Shown here: one piece after another, positions 43,039-50,744 of the stretch
Layout: each line of letters opens with the position of its first letter
Numbering within the stretch: the first letter of the stretch is position 1
Source: Rikenellaceae bacterium
GTDB taxonomy: Bacteria > Bacteroidota > Bacteroidia > Bacteroidales > UBA932
DNA length: 59,985 nt
NCBI GenBank assembly: GCA_900771335.1
Contig: CAAGNP010000032.1
Span: 1 to 59,985, forward strand
Reading direction: 5' to 3'
Position numbers and translations under genes: made by a program
Notes under the pieces: model-generated
Databases searched by the model: none
Told to the model about the DNA's origin: nothing
What the model saw: only the letters and a program-made list of their open reading frames with translations

Positions 43039-44328
43039 TTATTTAACTTTAAGCATAGCTACCTCTGTGTCGGTAAGGAATCTCCACTGGCCCCTCTTAA
43101 GGTTCTTCTTGGTAAGGCCTGCGAAGTATACTCTGTCAAGTTTTTTGACATTGTAGCCAAGGTGCTCAAACATACGTCTTACGATTCTGTTTTTGCCTGA
43201 GTGGATCTCTACACCTACGATGTTTTTCTCTGCACCGTAAGCGGCAGCGTCGGCTGCGATGAAACCGTCTTCAAGTTCAAAACCCTCAAGAAGTGCATCG
43301 AAATCGGGCTGTTTGACATTCTTGTCAAGTGTCACCTCGTAGATTTTCTTCTTGCCGTATGAAGGGTGTGTAAGCATCTCGGTAAGGTTTCCGTCGTTGG
43401 TCAACAGAAGGATACCTGTGGTGGATTTGTCAAGACGGCCTACAGGGAAGATTCTCTGAGGGCAAAGGTCTTTGCTGATAAGATCCATCACATTTTTCTC
43501 TGCGTGAGGGTCGCTGGTGGTGGTAACAAAGTCTTTTGGTTTGTTAAGCATGATGTAGACCTTCTTCTCACCTTTAAGTCTCTCGCCGTTGAATCTTACA
43601 TCATCATCGATATTCACTTTTGAACCAAGTTCTGTAACCACTTCACCGTTTACGGTTACAAGACCTGCTGCAATATATTCGTCAGCCTCTCTGCGTGAAC
43701 ATACACCTGAATTTGCGATGAATTTGTTAAGTCTTACATCGCCTGTGATAGAAGGTGTGAATGTATCGCTGTCGATATTCTCGTCCACCACTTTAGGTGC
43801 TCTTTTCTTGAATGGTCTCTCACCTTTGGCTGCAAATGATTTGTCTGCACCTTTTCTTCCGAATGGCTTCTCATCTCTCTTGCCGAAAGGTCTCTCGCTC
43901 TTGCCAAAAGGCTTGTCGCTCTTTTTGAATTTGCTGTCACCTTTTCCGAATGGTTTCTCACCTTTTCCGAATGGTTTCTCACTCTTGCCGAAAGGCTTGT
44001 CGCTCTTACCGAAAGGTTTCTCGCTTTTTCCGAATGGCTTGCTGCTTTTGCTGAATGGTTTGTCACCTTTGCTGAAAGGTCTTTCGCTTTTGCCAAATGG
44101 CTTTTCGCTCTTATGACCGAAAGGTTTCTCTTTGCCGAAAGGTTTTTCACCCCTCTTGGCAAAAGGTTTGTCCCCATTTTTGCTTGATGATTTTTTCTCT
44201 TCGAATTCGCCGTAGCGTCTGCCAAAATTGCGTCTTGGAACTTCGTAACTGTCAGAAGAGTGCTCTCTTCTCTCTCTTTTCTCGGCTGTGCCTTTAGCGG
44301 CAGAACCTCTTGTAATTCTTGTTCTCAT
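43039..44328 (-). CDS. RsuA/RluB-family pseudouridine synthase with a KPFGKS-repeat N terminus
   Basis: A 429-residue enzyme that makes pseudouridine in rRNA. From about residue 195 it has an S4 domain (DVRLNKFIANSGVCSRREAD), then the catalytic core with VGRLDKSTTGILLLTNDG (catalytic Asp) and GKNRIVRRMFEHLGY. The first 190 residues are low-complexity and very basic, with about 15 K/R-P-F-type units spaced 6-9 residues apart (KPFGKSEKPFGKSDKPFGKS). Such a tail probably binds RNA. The start at MRTRITRGS is preferred; the frame extends 27 codons upstream through the promoter. The exact target uridine is not determined. Confidence 0.92.
   Translation of the reverse strand: MRTRITRGSAAKGTAEKRERREHSSDSYEVPRRNFGRRYGEFEEKKSSSKNGDKPFAKRGEKPFGKEKPFGHKSEKPFGKSERPFSKGDKPFSKSSKPFGKSEKPFGKSDKPFGKSEKPFGKGEKPFGKGDSKFKKSDKPFGKSERPFGKRDEKPFGRKGADKSFAAKGERPFKKRAPKVVDENIDSDTFTPSITGDVRLNKFIANSGVCSRREADEYIAAGLVTVNGEVVTELGSKVNIDDDVRFNGERLKGEKKVYIMLNKPKDFVTTTSDPHAEKNVMDLISKDLCPQRIFPVGRLDKSTTGILLLTNDGNLTEMLTHPSYGKKKIYEVTLDKNVKQPDFDALLEGFELEDGFIAADAAAYGAEKNIVGVEIHSGKNRIVRRMFEHLGYNVKKLDRVYFAGLTKKNLKRGQWRFLTDTEVAMLKVK
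43800..44175 (-). repeat. Coding minisatellite for KPFGKS units
   Basis: Degenerate 18-24 bp units encode about 15 copies of K/R-P-F-G-K-S/G-E/D. Units differ in their third bases, so it is not a recent perfect expansion. Neighbouring units are similar enough to make unit-number change by slippage plausible. Confidence 0.75.
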
Positions 44329-44350
44329 TATGTATGTGTAAATTTGGGCG

Positions 44351-44358
44351 CAAAGGTA
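44351..44358 (-). promoter_or_regulatory. Candidate -7 element of the pseudouridine synthase gene
   Basis: On the minus strand TACCTTTG matches TAnnTTTG and lies 22 bp before the start at 44328. This supports the shorter start for that gene. Confidence 0.6.
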
Positions 44359-44424
44359 TCTTTTTCGCTGAAATTTTCCTACTTTCGCAGAGTAAATATT
44401 TTTCAACAATTAATTTGAGCGGAT

Positions 44425-45621
44425 ATGTGGCGAGAGATTTTCTTCCAGGCCCTTAACTCGATAAAGGGCAACAGATTAAGAACAGCTATTACCATTACAA
44501 TCATTGCGATAGGGATTACATCCCTGGTCGGGACACTGACTGCAGCCCGCGGTCTGGAAAATTCTTTGGGTGAGGGCTTCGGGAAAATGGGTGCCGGGAG
44601 CTTTTTCATCAGAGGCGGCAGCGGTGATGGCGGCAGGGGAATCTCCTACAGGGAGGTGTGTTCATTCAAAGCCCAATACATCCGAGATGCACTTGTCTCT
44701 CCATATGTAAAGGTGGATACCGGGCTTGATGGTGTGTCGGCAGATGGGAAGAGGTCAGGTCCCGAGGTGGAGGTGGTCGCGGCAGATGGTTCTTTTGTCG
44801 AGTTCAATGGCGGGGCTATCTCACTTGGGCGCAATTTCTCCCCGGCAGAGGAGAGGGGAGGGGCTGATATTGCCCTTCTGGGGAGTAATGTCGCTGGAGC
44901 GCTCTTCGGCGGGACTCTCCCCTCCGAGGTATCGATAAATGTTCGTGGCGGACGTTTCAGGGTGGTGGGTGTGCTGGCTCAGATGGGCTCCGGTGCGGGT
45001 TCTCTGGACAATATGGTCATTCTCCCCATCGAGAGTGCCCGTAAGGGGCTGCTCGATGGCAGGGAACCTTTTGTGATAGGGGTATTGCCCCGCGGGGCAA
45101 TGGATTTGGATGGAGCTGTAGATGAGGCCGTCGCTGTGATGAGGCGGGTGAGGAGGTTGCCTGCCGGGGAGGAGGACGATTTCAGGATAAGACGTAGGGA
45201 CTCGGCTATCTCGCAGATGGAGAGTATGATGGGTATGGTCACCCTGGCTGCTTTTATGATAGGGTTCATCACCCTGACCGGTGCGGCAGTGGGGCTTATG
45301 AACATTATGCTGGTTTCGGTGAGGGAGCGCTCATCAGAGATAGGTTTGCTAAAGGCAATAGGTGCCACTGACGTGGCAATCAAATGGCTCTTCCTGACGG
45401 AGGCCCTTCTGATCGGTCTGACCGGAGGTTTGTTCGGTGTGGTTTTCGGACTTGTGGCGGGTGGTGTGGTGTCGATGGTCCTTGAGATCCCGTTTGTGGT
45501 GCCGTGGGGATGGATAGGGGTGTCACTGGCGGTGAGTATGGCAGTCTGTCTCATCTCCGGATCACTTCCGGCCGGCAGGGCTGCAGCACTGCCACCAGAA
45601 GAGGCATTGAGAGGGGAGTGA
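44425..45621 (+). CDS. MacB-like ABC transporter permease
   Basis: A 398-residue inner-membrane protein with the MacB/FtsX layout. One helix near residues 15-40 (RTAITITIIAIGITSLVGTL) is followed by a periplasmic MacB domain of about 220 residues with GISLGRNFSPAEERGGADIA-type sequence (here AISLGRNFSPAEERG) and VVGVLAQMG. Three C-terminal helices follow, with RSSEIGLLKAIGATDVAI between them, the usual coupling loop. It needs an ATP-binding partner, which is not encoded nearby. The gene is GC-richer than its neighbours. It is divergent from the pseudouridine synthase gene and followed 13 bp later by hairpin element B. Confidence 0.87.
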   Translation: MWREIFFQALNSIKGNRLRTAITITIIAIGITSLVGTLTAARGLENSLGEGFGKMGAGSFFIRGGSGDGGRGISYREVCSFKAQYIRDALVSPYVKVDTGLDGVSADGKRSGPEVEVVAADGSFVEFNGGAISLGRNFSPAEERGGADIALLGSNVAGALFGGTLPSEVSINVRGGRFRVVGVLAQMGSGAGSLDNMVILPIESARKGLLDGREPFVIGVLPRGAMDLDGAVDEAVAVMRRVRRLPAGEEDDFRIRRRDSAISQMESMMGMVTLAAFMIGFITLTGAAVGLMNIMLVSVRERSSEIGLLKAIGATDVAIKWLFLTEALLIGLTGGLFGVVFGLVAGGVVSMVLEIPFVVPWGWIGVSLAVSMAVCLISGSLPAGRAAALPPEEALRGE

Positions 45622-45634
45622 TATACTTCCGTGT

Positions 45635-45757
45635 GACCTTGGAGTTAAGGTTCTTCAGGCGTTCGCTCCGCTCACTCCCTCCCACGCCTGATGGCGCGGG
45701 CCCCTCCCGCTATCTAGCGCGGGTGCTAAGGCCTTCAGAACCTTATTCTCCAAGGTC
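45635..45757 (+). repeat. Hairpin element B (about 120 bp), 3' of the MacB-like permease gene
   Basis: The ends GACCTTGGAG (45635-45644) and CTCCAAGGTC (45748-45757) are perfect inverted repeats. Inside them AAGGTTCT/AGAACCTT and AGGC/GCCT pair. The inner sequence is that of element A (TTCGCTCCGCTCA, CCCGCTATCTAGCGCGGG, TGCTAAGGCCT). The outer stems share no sequence with element A, yet they pair as well. Confidence 0.75.
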
Positions 45758-46040
45758 TTATACCAATCATTCTGTGGAAAACTGCAATACCAGGTGGGAG
45801 ATTCAACTCCAATAGAGTTATCACGCAGTGAAATATGGCTTTAGACACTGCGTCAGAGGGATAAATTCGATGTTATTATGCTAAAATGAGGTGTGACGCA
45901 GTGATTTAAGCCCCCAAACGGTGCGTCATGAATGGAGGCAATACGTGCCGCGCACGATTTTGGCCAAAAATGAACGCGGGAGCTGTTTTTTTAGTGGGTC
46001 GCGTTCAAAAAACGCCAAAAATGAACGCGGGACCAGATCG
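45758..46040. other. Noncoding stretch with inverted and direct repeats
   Basis: Between hairpin elements B and C no gene is seen. CACTGCGTCA (45846-45855) recurs inverted as TGACGCAGTG (45894-45903), with related GTGCGTCA nearby. GCCAAAAATGAACGCGGGA occurs twice as a direct repeat (45963-45981 and 46014-46032, 51-bp period), and GCGTTC between the copies can pair with their GAACGC. Confidence 0.6.
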
Positions 46041-46105
46041 CTGTAGACGTGGTGGGAATGAGCGAAGCGAATGCCGGGAGAACCTTATGCACTCCGGCAG
46101 CTGGT
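46041..46105 (-). repeat. Hairpin element C, half copy, 3' of tonB
   Basis: Read from tonB, the sequence GGCATTCGCTTCGCTCATTCCC matches the 5' half of elements A and B, and AAGGTTCT as in B precedes it. The 3' half is missing. The remaining TGCCGGAG / CTCCCGGCA segment can itself form a hairpin. It begins right after the tonB stop. Confidence 0.6.
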
Positions 46106-46882
46106 TTATCTCAATGTGAATACGTATGTGATGGTGCCCTCCTGGATGATGGGGGCGGACTGGCTGATGTTGAAGCGGGCTTCGAGGGCCGCTTTCTTGG
46201 CTGCTTCCCAGAGTGTGGCATCCTGAACGGTGGTACCCTGGGCACCTGGAACGGCGTCAGTAACCTTGCCGTACTGGTCCACTTTTATCCTTACGACCAC
46301 CTTGCCTGATGCCTCCACACCATAGGCAGGCACAGGGAGATTGCCCATGACTGTACGTCCTGCAAGCTTGGCTGAAGGTGCGCCTTCCACGCCACCCACT
46401 TCGGTGTTGCCTTGTGAGTGTCCGGCCTGCAAATTGTCTGACACCTCTTCAGCCACTTGTTGGGCCATAGTGTCCTGTTTGTTTTTGGCACTCGTAAAGA
46501 GAGCTTTCTTGTTGATAGGCTTTGGTTGTGGTGGTTCAGGTACCTCCACATCGCCCTCTGTACCCACTGTGGTCTCCACACCACGATTCTCTGTAACACC
46601 CTGTACAGGGGCTTCTGAGCGTTGGACGAGTCTGATGTCGTTCTCTGGATCGGCCTCCTGGGCACGTGGCTCCACGCCGGTATTCATCTGTATAGGTTTG
46701 GGTTCATCCTGCTCAAACTCAAGAAGGATACCCATCTCCTCTGGTGGTGGATAAATATATTTCAAACCGGCTCTGAATGAGACAAAAAGTAGCCCCACAT
46801 GGATAAATATGGTGAAAACCAAACCTATCCAGCGACCTTTCCTGTCGAAAGGTGAGGCATATTTGTCGTGCTGTCTGACCAT
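46106..46882 (-). CDS. tonB: Energy transducer TonB
   Basis: A 258-residue periplasm-spanning protein that carries proton-motive energy to outer-membrane receptors. An N-terminal helix (WIGLVFTIFIHVGLLFVSF) is followed by a Pro/Glu-rich linker with VEVPEPPQPKPINKK. The C-terminal domain contains GKVVVRIKVDQYGKVTDAV and ARFNISQSAPIIQEGTITY. The gene overlaps exbD by one base (TAATG) and closes the truA-exbB-exbD-tonB run. It probably serves the TonB-dependent receptors at 14-21 kb, though other TonB proteins may exist. Its stop is immediately followed by half element C. Confidence 0.92.
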   Translation of the reverse strand: MVRQHDKYASPFDRKGRWIGLVFTIFIHVGLLFVSFRAGLKYIYPPPEEMGILLEFEQDEPKPIQMNTGVEPRAQEADPENDIRLVQRSEAPVQGVTENRGVETTVGTEGDVEVPEPPQPKPINKKALFTSAKNKQDTMAQQVAEEVSDNLQAGHSQGNTEVGGVEGAPSAKLAGRTVMGNLPVPAYGVEASGKVVVRIKVDQYGKVTDAVPGAQGTTVQDATLWEAAKKAALEARFNISQSAPIIQEGTITYVFTLR

Positions 46883-47295
46883 TATTCGGGTGATGTTGCC
46901 AGAATGACTTTGTATTTGTTACGTTTTGCGATATTCATAAGGTCCACTACATGTTCAATAGGGACACTCTTGTCTGCATAGATAGAGAATGTGGGATCAT
47001 CCTCGCTCTGAAGGATATTCTGAAGTTCGGTCTCTACCTGATCAAAGCGGATAGGCTTCTCTTTTCCGTTGATGTGGTAAGAGAAGGTGTTGCTCTTCTG
47101 ATAGTGTTTGATAGAGACGCTGACGGTAGCTTTTGCAGAGACCTGGTTGGTACTCTTAGGCAAAAGGAGCTTCAATGCGTTAGGGTTGACAAGTGTCGAT
47201 GTTACCAGGAAGAAAATCAGCAACAGGAACACTATGTCTGTCATAGACGACATTGAGAAGCTGGAATCAACTTTATTTCTACGTTTGATAGCCAT
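46882..47295 (-). CDS. exbD: Biopolymer transport protein ExbD/TolR
   Basis: A 137-residue protein with a short cytoplasmic N terminus (MAIKRRNKVDSSFSMSSMTD), one membrane helix (IVFLLLIFFLVTSTLV) carrying the conserved Asp of the TD-I-V-F motif, and a periplasmic domain ending SIEH-like (here VPIEHVVDLMNIAKRN). With ExbB it makes the proton-driven motor that energises TonB. It starts 2 bp after exbB and overlaps tonB by one base, so the three are translationally coupled. Confidence 0.93.
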   Translation of the reverse strand: MAIKRRNKVDSSFSMSSMTDIVFLLLIFFLVTSTLVNPNALKLLLPKSTNQVSAKATVSVSIKHYQKSNTFSYHINGKEKPIRFDQVETELQNILQSEDDPTFSIYADKSVPIEHVVDLMNIAKRNKYKVILATSPE

Positions 47296-47297
47296 AA

Positions 47298-47993
47298 TTA
47301 TTTGATGGTGTCAGCAGGTTCGTGAAGCATATCCATAAATTCGATGGTGGTGCTCTCCATCATAAATACCAAGTCAGAGATCTTGGATGTAAGGTAGTTG
47401 TAGCCGAAATAGGCGATGATACCTACGAAAAGACCACCCACTGTAGTCACCATAGCGGTGTAAATACCACCTGAAAGGAGGGTGATGTCGATATTGTTGC
47501 CTGCTTGGGACATGTTGAAGAATGCCTGGATCATACCGGCTACTGTACCCAAGAAACCAATCATAGGTGCTCCACCTGAGATGGTAGCCAGGATAGGGAG
47601 GTTCTTTTCAAGTTTGGCCACCTCCACATTGCCGGTGTTCTCCACTGCAGCCTGAATGTCTGATAGTGGACGGCCGATCCTTTCGATACCTTTCTCTACA
47701 AGACGGGCGATAGGTGAGTTGTCATTTTTGCAAAGCTCTATAGCCGCATTGATCTTACCTTCGTGGATAAGGTTGCGGATCTCGTTCATAAAGTTTTTGT
47801 CGATGTTGGCAGCTTTTCTGATTGCCCACCATTTCTGACCGAAGATGTAGATGGCTGCGATAGAGAGACCAAGTAGGACGAGCATAAGCCATCCACCTTT
47901 TACAGCCATGTTCCAAAGAGAAAAATTGAGTTCTTGTGTAGCAACTACCTCTTGTGCTACAACTTCAGCGCTTGCTTGTAGTAGTGTAAACAT
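47298..47993 (-). CDS. exbB: MotA/TolQ/ExbB proton channel protein
   Basis: A 231-residue inner-membrane protein. The first helix is in GGWLMLVLLGLSIAAIYIF. The conserved TolQ/ExbB block follows, with IGRPLSDIQAAVENTGNVEV, LEKNLPILATISGGAPMIGF and LGTVAGMIQAF, then TAMVTTVGGLFVGIIAYFGY. These form the stator pore around the ExbD helix. It sits 2 bp from both truA and exbD. Context with exbD and tonB makes the ExbB reading more likely than MotA or TolQ. Confidence 0.93.
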   Translation of the reverse strand: MFTLLQASAEVVAQEVVATQELNFSLWNMAVKGGWLMLVLLGLSIAAIYIFGQKWWAIRKAANIDKNFMNEIRNLIHEGKINAAIELCKNDNSPIARLVEKGIERIGRPLSDIQAAVENTGNVEVAKLEKNLPILATISGGAPMIGFLGTVAGMIQAFFNMSQAGNNIDITLLSGGIYTAMVTTVGGLFVGIIAYFGYNYLTSKISDLVFMMESTTIEFMDMLHEPADTIK

Positions 47994-47995
47994 AT

Positions 47996-48787
47996 CTATT
48001 TGTCAATTTTATTGTTTTCCAAATAAGGGTATTCAACATTTACCAAAAATAGTGCGTGGCCGGGAACGGATTGCCCTGCGGCGCATCTGTCTTTCTGATC
48101 CAGGAGTTCACAGATCCATTCCGGATCCCTCTTCCCGCGTCCGATCTCGACCAGCGAACCTACCACAGCCCTCACCATATTCCTCAAAAACCTGTTGGCA
48201 GTGATGGTGAAGACGAGATATTTGGTGGAGTCTGATCCCGCCACTACGGGGGTGTACTCTTCCCACCTCGCTTCGGTAACCTCACAAATGGAGGTGGCAT
48301 TTCCCCCATTGGCCTTCTCAAAACTGCTGAAATCTCTCTTTCCCAACAAAAACTGCGCCCCTCTGTTCATCGCATCAGTATCGAGATCGAATTTGCAAAA
48401 GTACGAATAACTTTCACAAAATGGGTCTTTTGAACAATGAATATAGTATTTATATGTTCTGCTTGTGGCATCAAATCTCGCATGAGCATCCTCGTGTACC
48501 GGAATTATCGAATTTACAGATATCCCGTAAGGGAGAATGGCATTCATTTTGTAAACAATCCTCTCCGGATTTGAAACCAGCTCCTGTGAAGAGGAGTCAA
48601 AATGGGCATAAAAATTCTTTGCATTCACACCGGTGTCTGTCCTCCCTGCACCGACCACATCGATGGCCTCTCCAAGGAGTGTAGAGAGGGTTTTTTCCAC
48701 CTCAGCCTCAATGGTATGTGCATTTTCCTGAATTTGCCATCCGCTGAAGCCTGCACCGCGGTAAGATATGCATAAGAAATACCTCAT
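47996..48787 (-). CDS. truA: tRNA pseudouridine(38-40) synthase TruA
   Basis: A 263-residue enzyme that converts U38-U40 in the anticodon arm of tRNAs to pseudouridine. It has the N-terminal YFLCISYRGAGFSGWQ, the catalytic GAGRTDTGVNAKNF (Asp in RTD), and ARFDATSRTYKYYI. In the second half, FRFLRNMVR-type sequence is seen as NRFLRNMVRAVVGSLVEIGR. The ATG at 48787 is taken, as the codon before it is TTG. A minus-strand TATTTTTG (48831-48838) is a likely -7 element. It heads the exbB-exbD-tonB run with only 2 bp between truA and exbB. Confidence 0.95.
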   Translation of the reverse strand: MRYFLCISYRGAGFSGWQIQENAHTIEAEVEKTLSTLLGEAIDVVGAGRTDTGVNAKNFYAHFDSSSQELVSNPERIVYKMNAILPYGISVNSIIPVHEDAHARFDATSRTYKYYIHCSKDPFCESYSYFCKFDLDTDAMNRGAQFLLGKRDFSSFEKANGGNATSICEVTEARWEEYTPVVAGSDSTKYLVFTITANRFLRNMVRAVVGSLVEIGRGKRDPEWICELLDQKDRCAAGQSVPGHALFLVNVEYPYLENNKIDK

Positions 48788-48851
48788 CAAATAAGAATTT
48801 TTACTAATTTTGTAAGTTCAAAAAACTACGCAAAAATACAAATATTTTAAT

Positions 48852-49844
48852 ATGGATACTGTAAACATTAAAGAATTAAACGAACGTATTCAGTTGGAGA
48901 GTTCATTCGTAGATCTTCTGACCATGGAGATGAACAAAGTGATTGTGGGTCAGAAACATCTGGTAGAGAATCTTCTTATCGGCCTTTTGGCAAATGGACA
49001 CATCCTTTTGGAGGGTATGCCCGGATTGGCAAAGACATTAGCTATCAACACTTTGGCTTCTTGTGTAAATGCCAAGTTCAATAGAATTCAGTTTACACCG
49101 GACCTTCTTCCTGCCGATGTCCTCGGTACAATGATTTACAGCCAGAAGACTGAGCAGTTCCAGATCAAAAAAGGTCCCATCTTTGCAAACTTCATCCTTG
49201 CCGATGAGATCAACCGTTCACCTGCAAAGGTTCAGTCTGCACTTTTGGAGGCTATGCAGGAGCGTCAGGTGACTATCGGTGATGAGACATTCAAACTCCC
49301 TGAGCCATTTTTGGTGCTTGCTACCCAGAACCCTATAGAACAGGAGGGTACATATCCGCTCCCTGAGGCGCAGGTGGACCGTTTCATGCTGAAAGTGGTG
49401 GTGACATATCCTAAAAAAGAGGAGGAGAAGCTTATCATCCGTATGAACAATGGCGGAGGTTATCAGAAAGCGCAGCCTATCCTCAAACCTGAGGATATTG
49501 CCAGAGCACGCGAGGTGGTAAAAGAGGTCTATATGGACGAGAAAATAGAGAGATATATCGTAGATATCGTGTATGCTACACGTACACCTGAGGAGTATGG
49601 TCTTGGCAAACTCAAGGATCTTATCGCATACGGTGGTTCTCCACGTGCTTCCATCTCTCTTGCTATGGCAGCAAAAGCTTATGCATTCATCAAGAGGAGA
49701 GGTTATGTGATCCCTGAAGATGTAAGGGCAGTATGCTATGAGGTGCTAAGACACCGTATCGGCCTTACATACGAGGCAGAGGCGGAAAACATCACTACAG
49801 AGAATATTATCTCTGAAATTATCAATGCAGTCGATGTTCCTTAG
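48852..49844 (+). CDS. MoxR-family AAA ATPase, first gene of the Bat operon
   Basis: A 330-residue AAA+ ATPase. Walker A lies in ILLEGMPGLAKTLAINTLA, Walker B in FILADEINRSPAKVQSALLE, sensor 1 in LVLATQNPIEQEGTYPLPEA, and sensor 2 near GGSPRASISLAMAAKAYA. MoxR proteins act as chaperones that insert cofactors or mature protein complexes, and are typically followed by DUF58 and VWA genes as here. It is divergent from truA. A TAATTTTG at 48805-48812 is a possible -7 element for it. The client is unknown but presumably includes the VWA proteins encoded downstream. Confidence 0.93.
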   Translation: MDTVNIKELNERIQLESSFVDLLTMEMNKVIVGQKHLVENLLIGLLANGHILLEGMPGLAKTLAINTLASCVNAKFNRIQFTPDLLPADVLGTMIYSQKTEQFQIKKGPIFANFILADEINRSPAKVQSALLEAMQERQVTIGDETFKLPEPFLVLATQNPIEQEGTYPLPEAQVDRFMLKVVVTYPKKEEEKLIIRMNNGGGYQKAQPILKPEDIARAREVVKEVYMDEKIERYIVDIVYATRTPEEYGLGKLKDLIAYGGSPRASISLAMAAKAYAFIKRRGYVIPEDVRAVCYEVLRHRIGLTYEAEAENITTENIISEIINAVDVP

Positions 49845-49862
49845 TAGATCTGTATAGAGAAT

Positions 49863-50744
49863 ATGGATAACGAATTGCTGAAAAAGGTAAGGAAGATAGA
49901 GATCAAGACCAAATCTCTCTCCCATCAGATATTTGCAGGTGAGTACCACTCTGCATTCAAGGGGAGGGGTATGGCCTTTAGTGAGGTGCGTGAGTACCAG
50001 TATGGTGATGATGTGAGGAATATGGACTGGAATGTTACAGCCAGACTCCGTGCCCCTTTCATCAAGGTCTTCGAGGAGGAGAGGGAGCTCACAGTGGTCC
50101 TACTGGTCGATGTGAGCGGTTCGAGATTTTTCGGTACCACATCCAAAATGAAAAAGGATCTGATGGCTGAGGTGGCTGCGGTCCTCTCATTCTCTGCGTC
50201 GATCAATAATGACAAAGTGGGGGCACTTTTCTTCAGCTCTAAAGTGGAGAAATTCATCCCACCCAAGAAGGGGAGGAGCCATCTGTTGAGGATTATCAGG
50301 GAGCTGATCGAGTTTGAACCTCAGGAGAGGGGGACAAATATCGGGGAGGCACTCCGTTTCCTTACCAATGCGATAAAAAAGAAGTGTACAGCATTTCTTC
50401 TGTCTGACCTTCTCGATGTGGACCATAGCGGTCATCCCAATTATGAGGATGCCCTTAAAGTGGCTGTAAACAGACACGATATCTCTGCGATCAACATCTA
50501 CGACCCCAGGGAGAAAGAGATGCCAGATGTGGGTCTTGTCAATATTACAGATGGTGAGACCGGTGAGCAGATGTGGGTCAATACCTCTGACAGGAAGTGG
50601 AGGAGGGAGTTCAAGGAGTGGAATGACACAGTTTACAATAAGGCTATCACCACATTGAGAAAATATAAAGTGGATTGTGTGAGCATCAGGACCGATGAGG
50701 ATTATGTGAAAGGTCTTGTCTCACTGTTTAAGAGTAGAGCGTAA
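49863..50744 (+). CDS. DUF58 protein of the Bat operon
   Basis: A 293-residue soluble protein. The DUF58 core is shown by VREYQYGDDVRNMDWNVTAR followed by LRAPFIKVFEEERELTVVL. It contains a VWA-like fold with DVSGSRFF as a MIDAS-type motif and ERGTNIGEALRFL. These proteins always travel with MoxR ATPases and Bat VWA proteins. The gene starts 18 bp after the ATPase gene and overlaps the next gene by one base (TAATG). Confidence 0.92.
   Translation: MDNELLKKVRKIEIKTKSLSHQIFAGEYHSAFKGRGMAFSEVREYQYGDDVRNMDWNVTARLRAPFIKVFEEERELTVVLLVDVSGSRFFGTTSKMKKDLMAEVAAVLSFSASINNDKVGALFFSSKVEKFIPPKKGRSHLLRIIRELIEFEPQERGTNIGEALRFLTNAIKKKCTAFLLSDLLDVDHSGHPNYEDALKVAVNRHDISAINIYDPREKEMPDVGLVNITDGETGEQMWVNTSDRKWRREFKEWNDTVYNKAITTLRKYKVDCVSIRTDEDYVKGLVSLFKSRA

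Noticed and set aside
46049..46309. An 86-codon plus-strand frame opposite tonB
   Set aside because: It is the shadow of tonB on the other strand.
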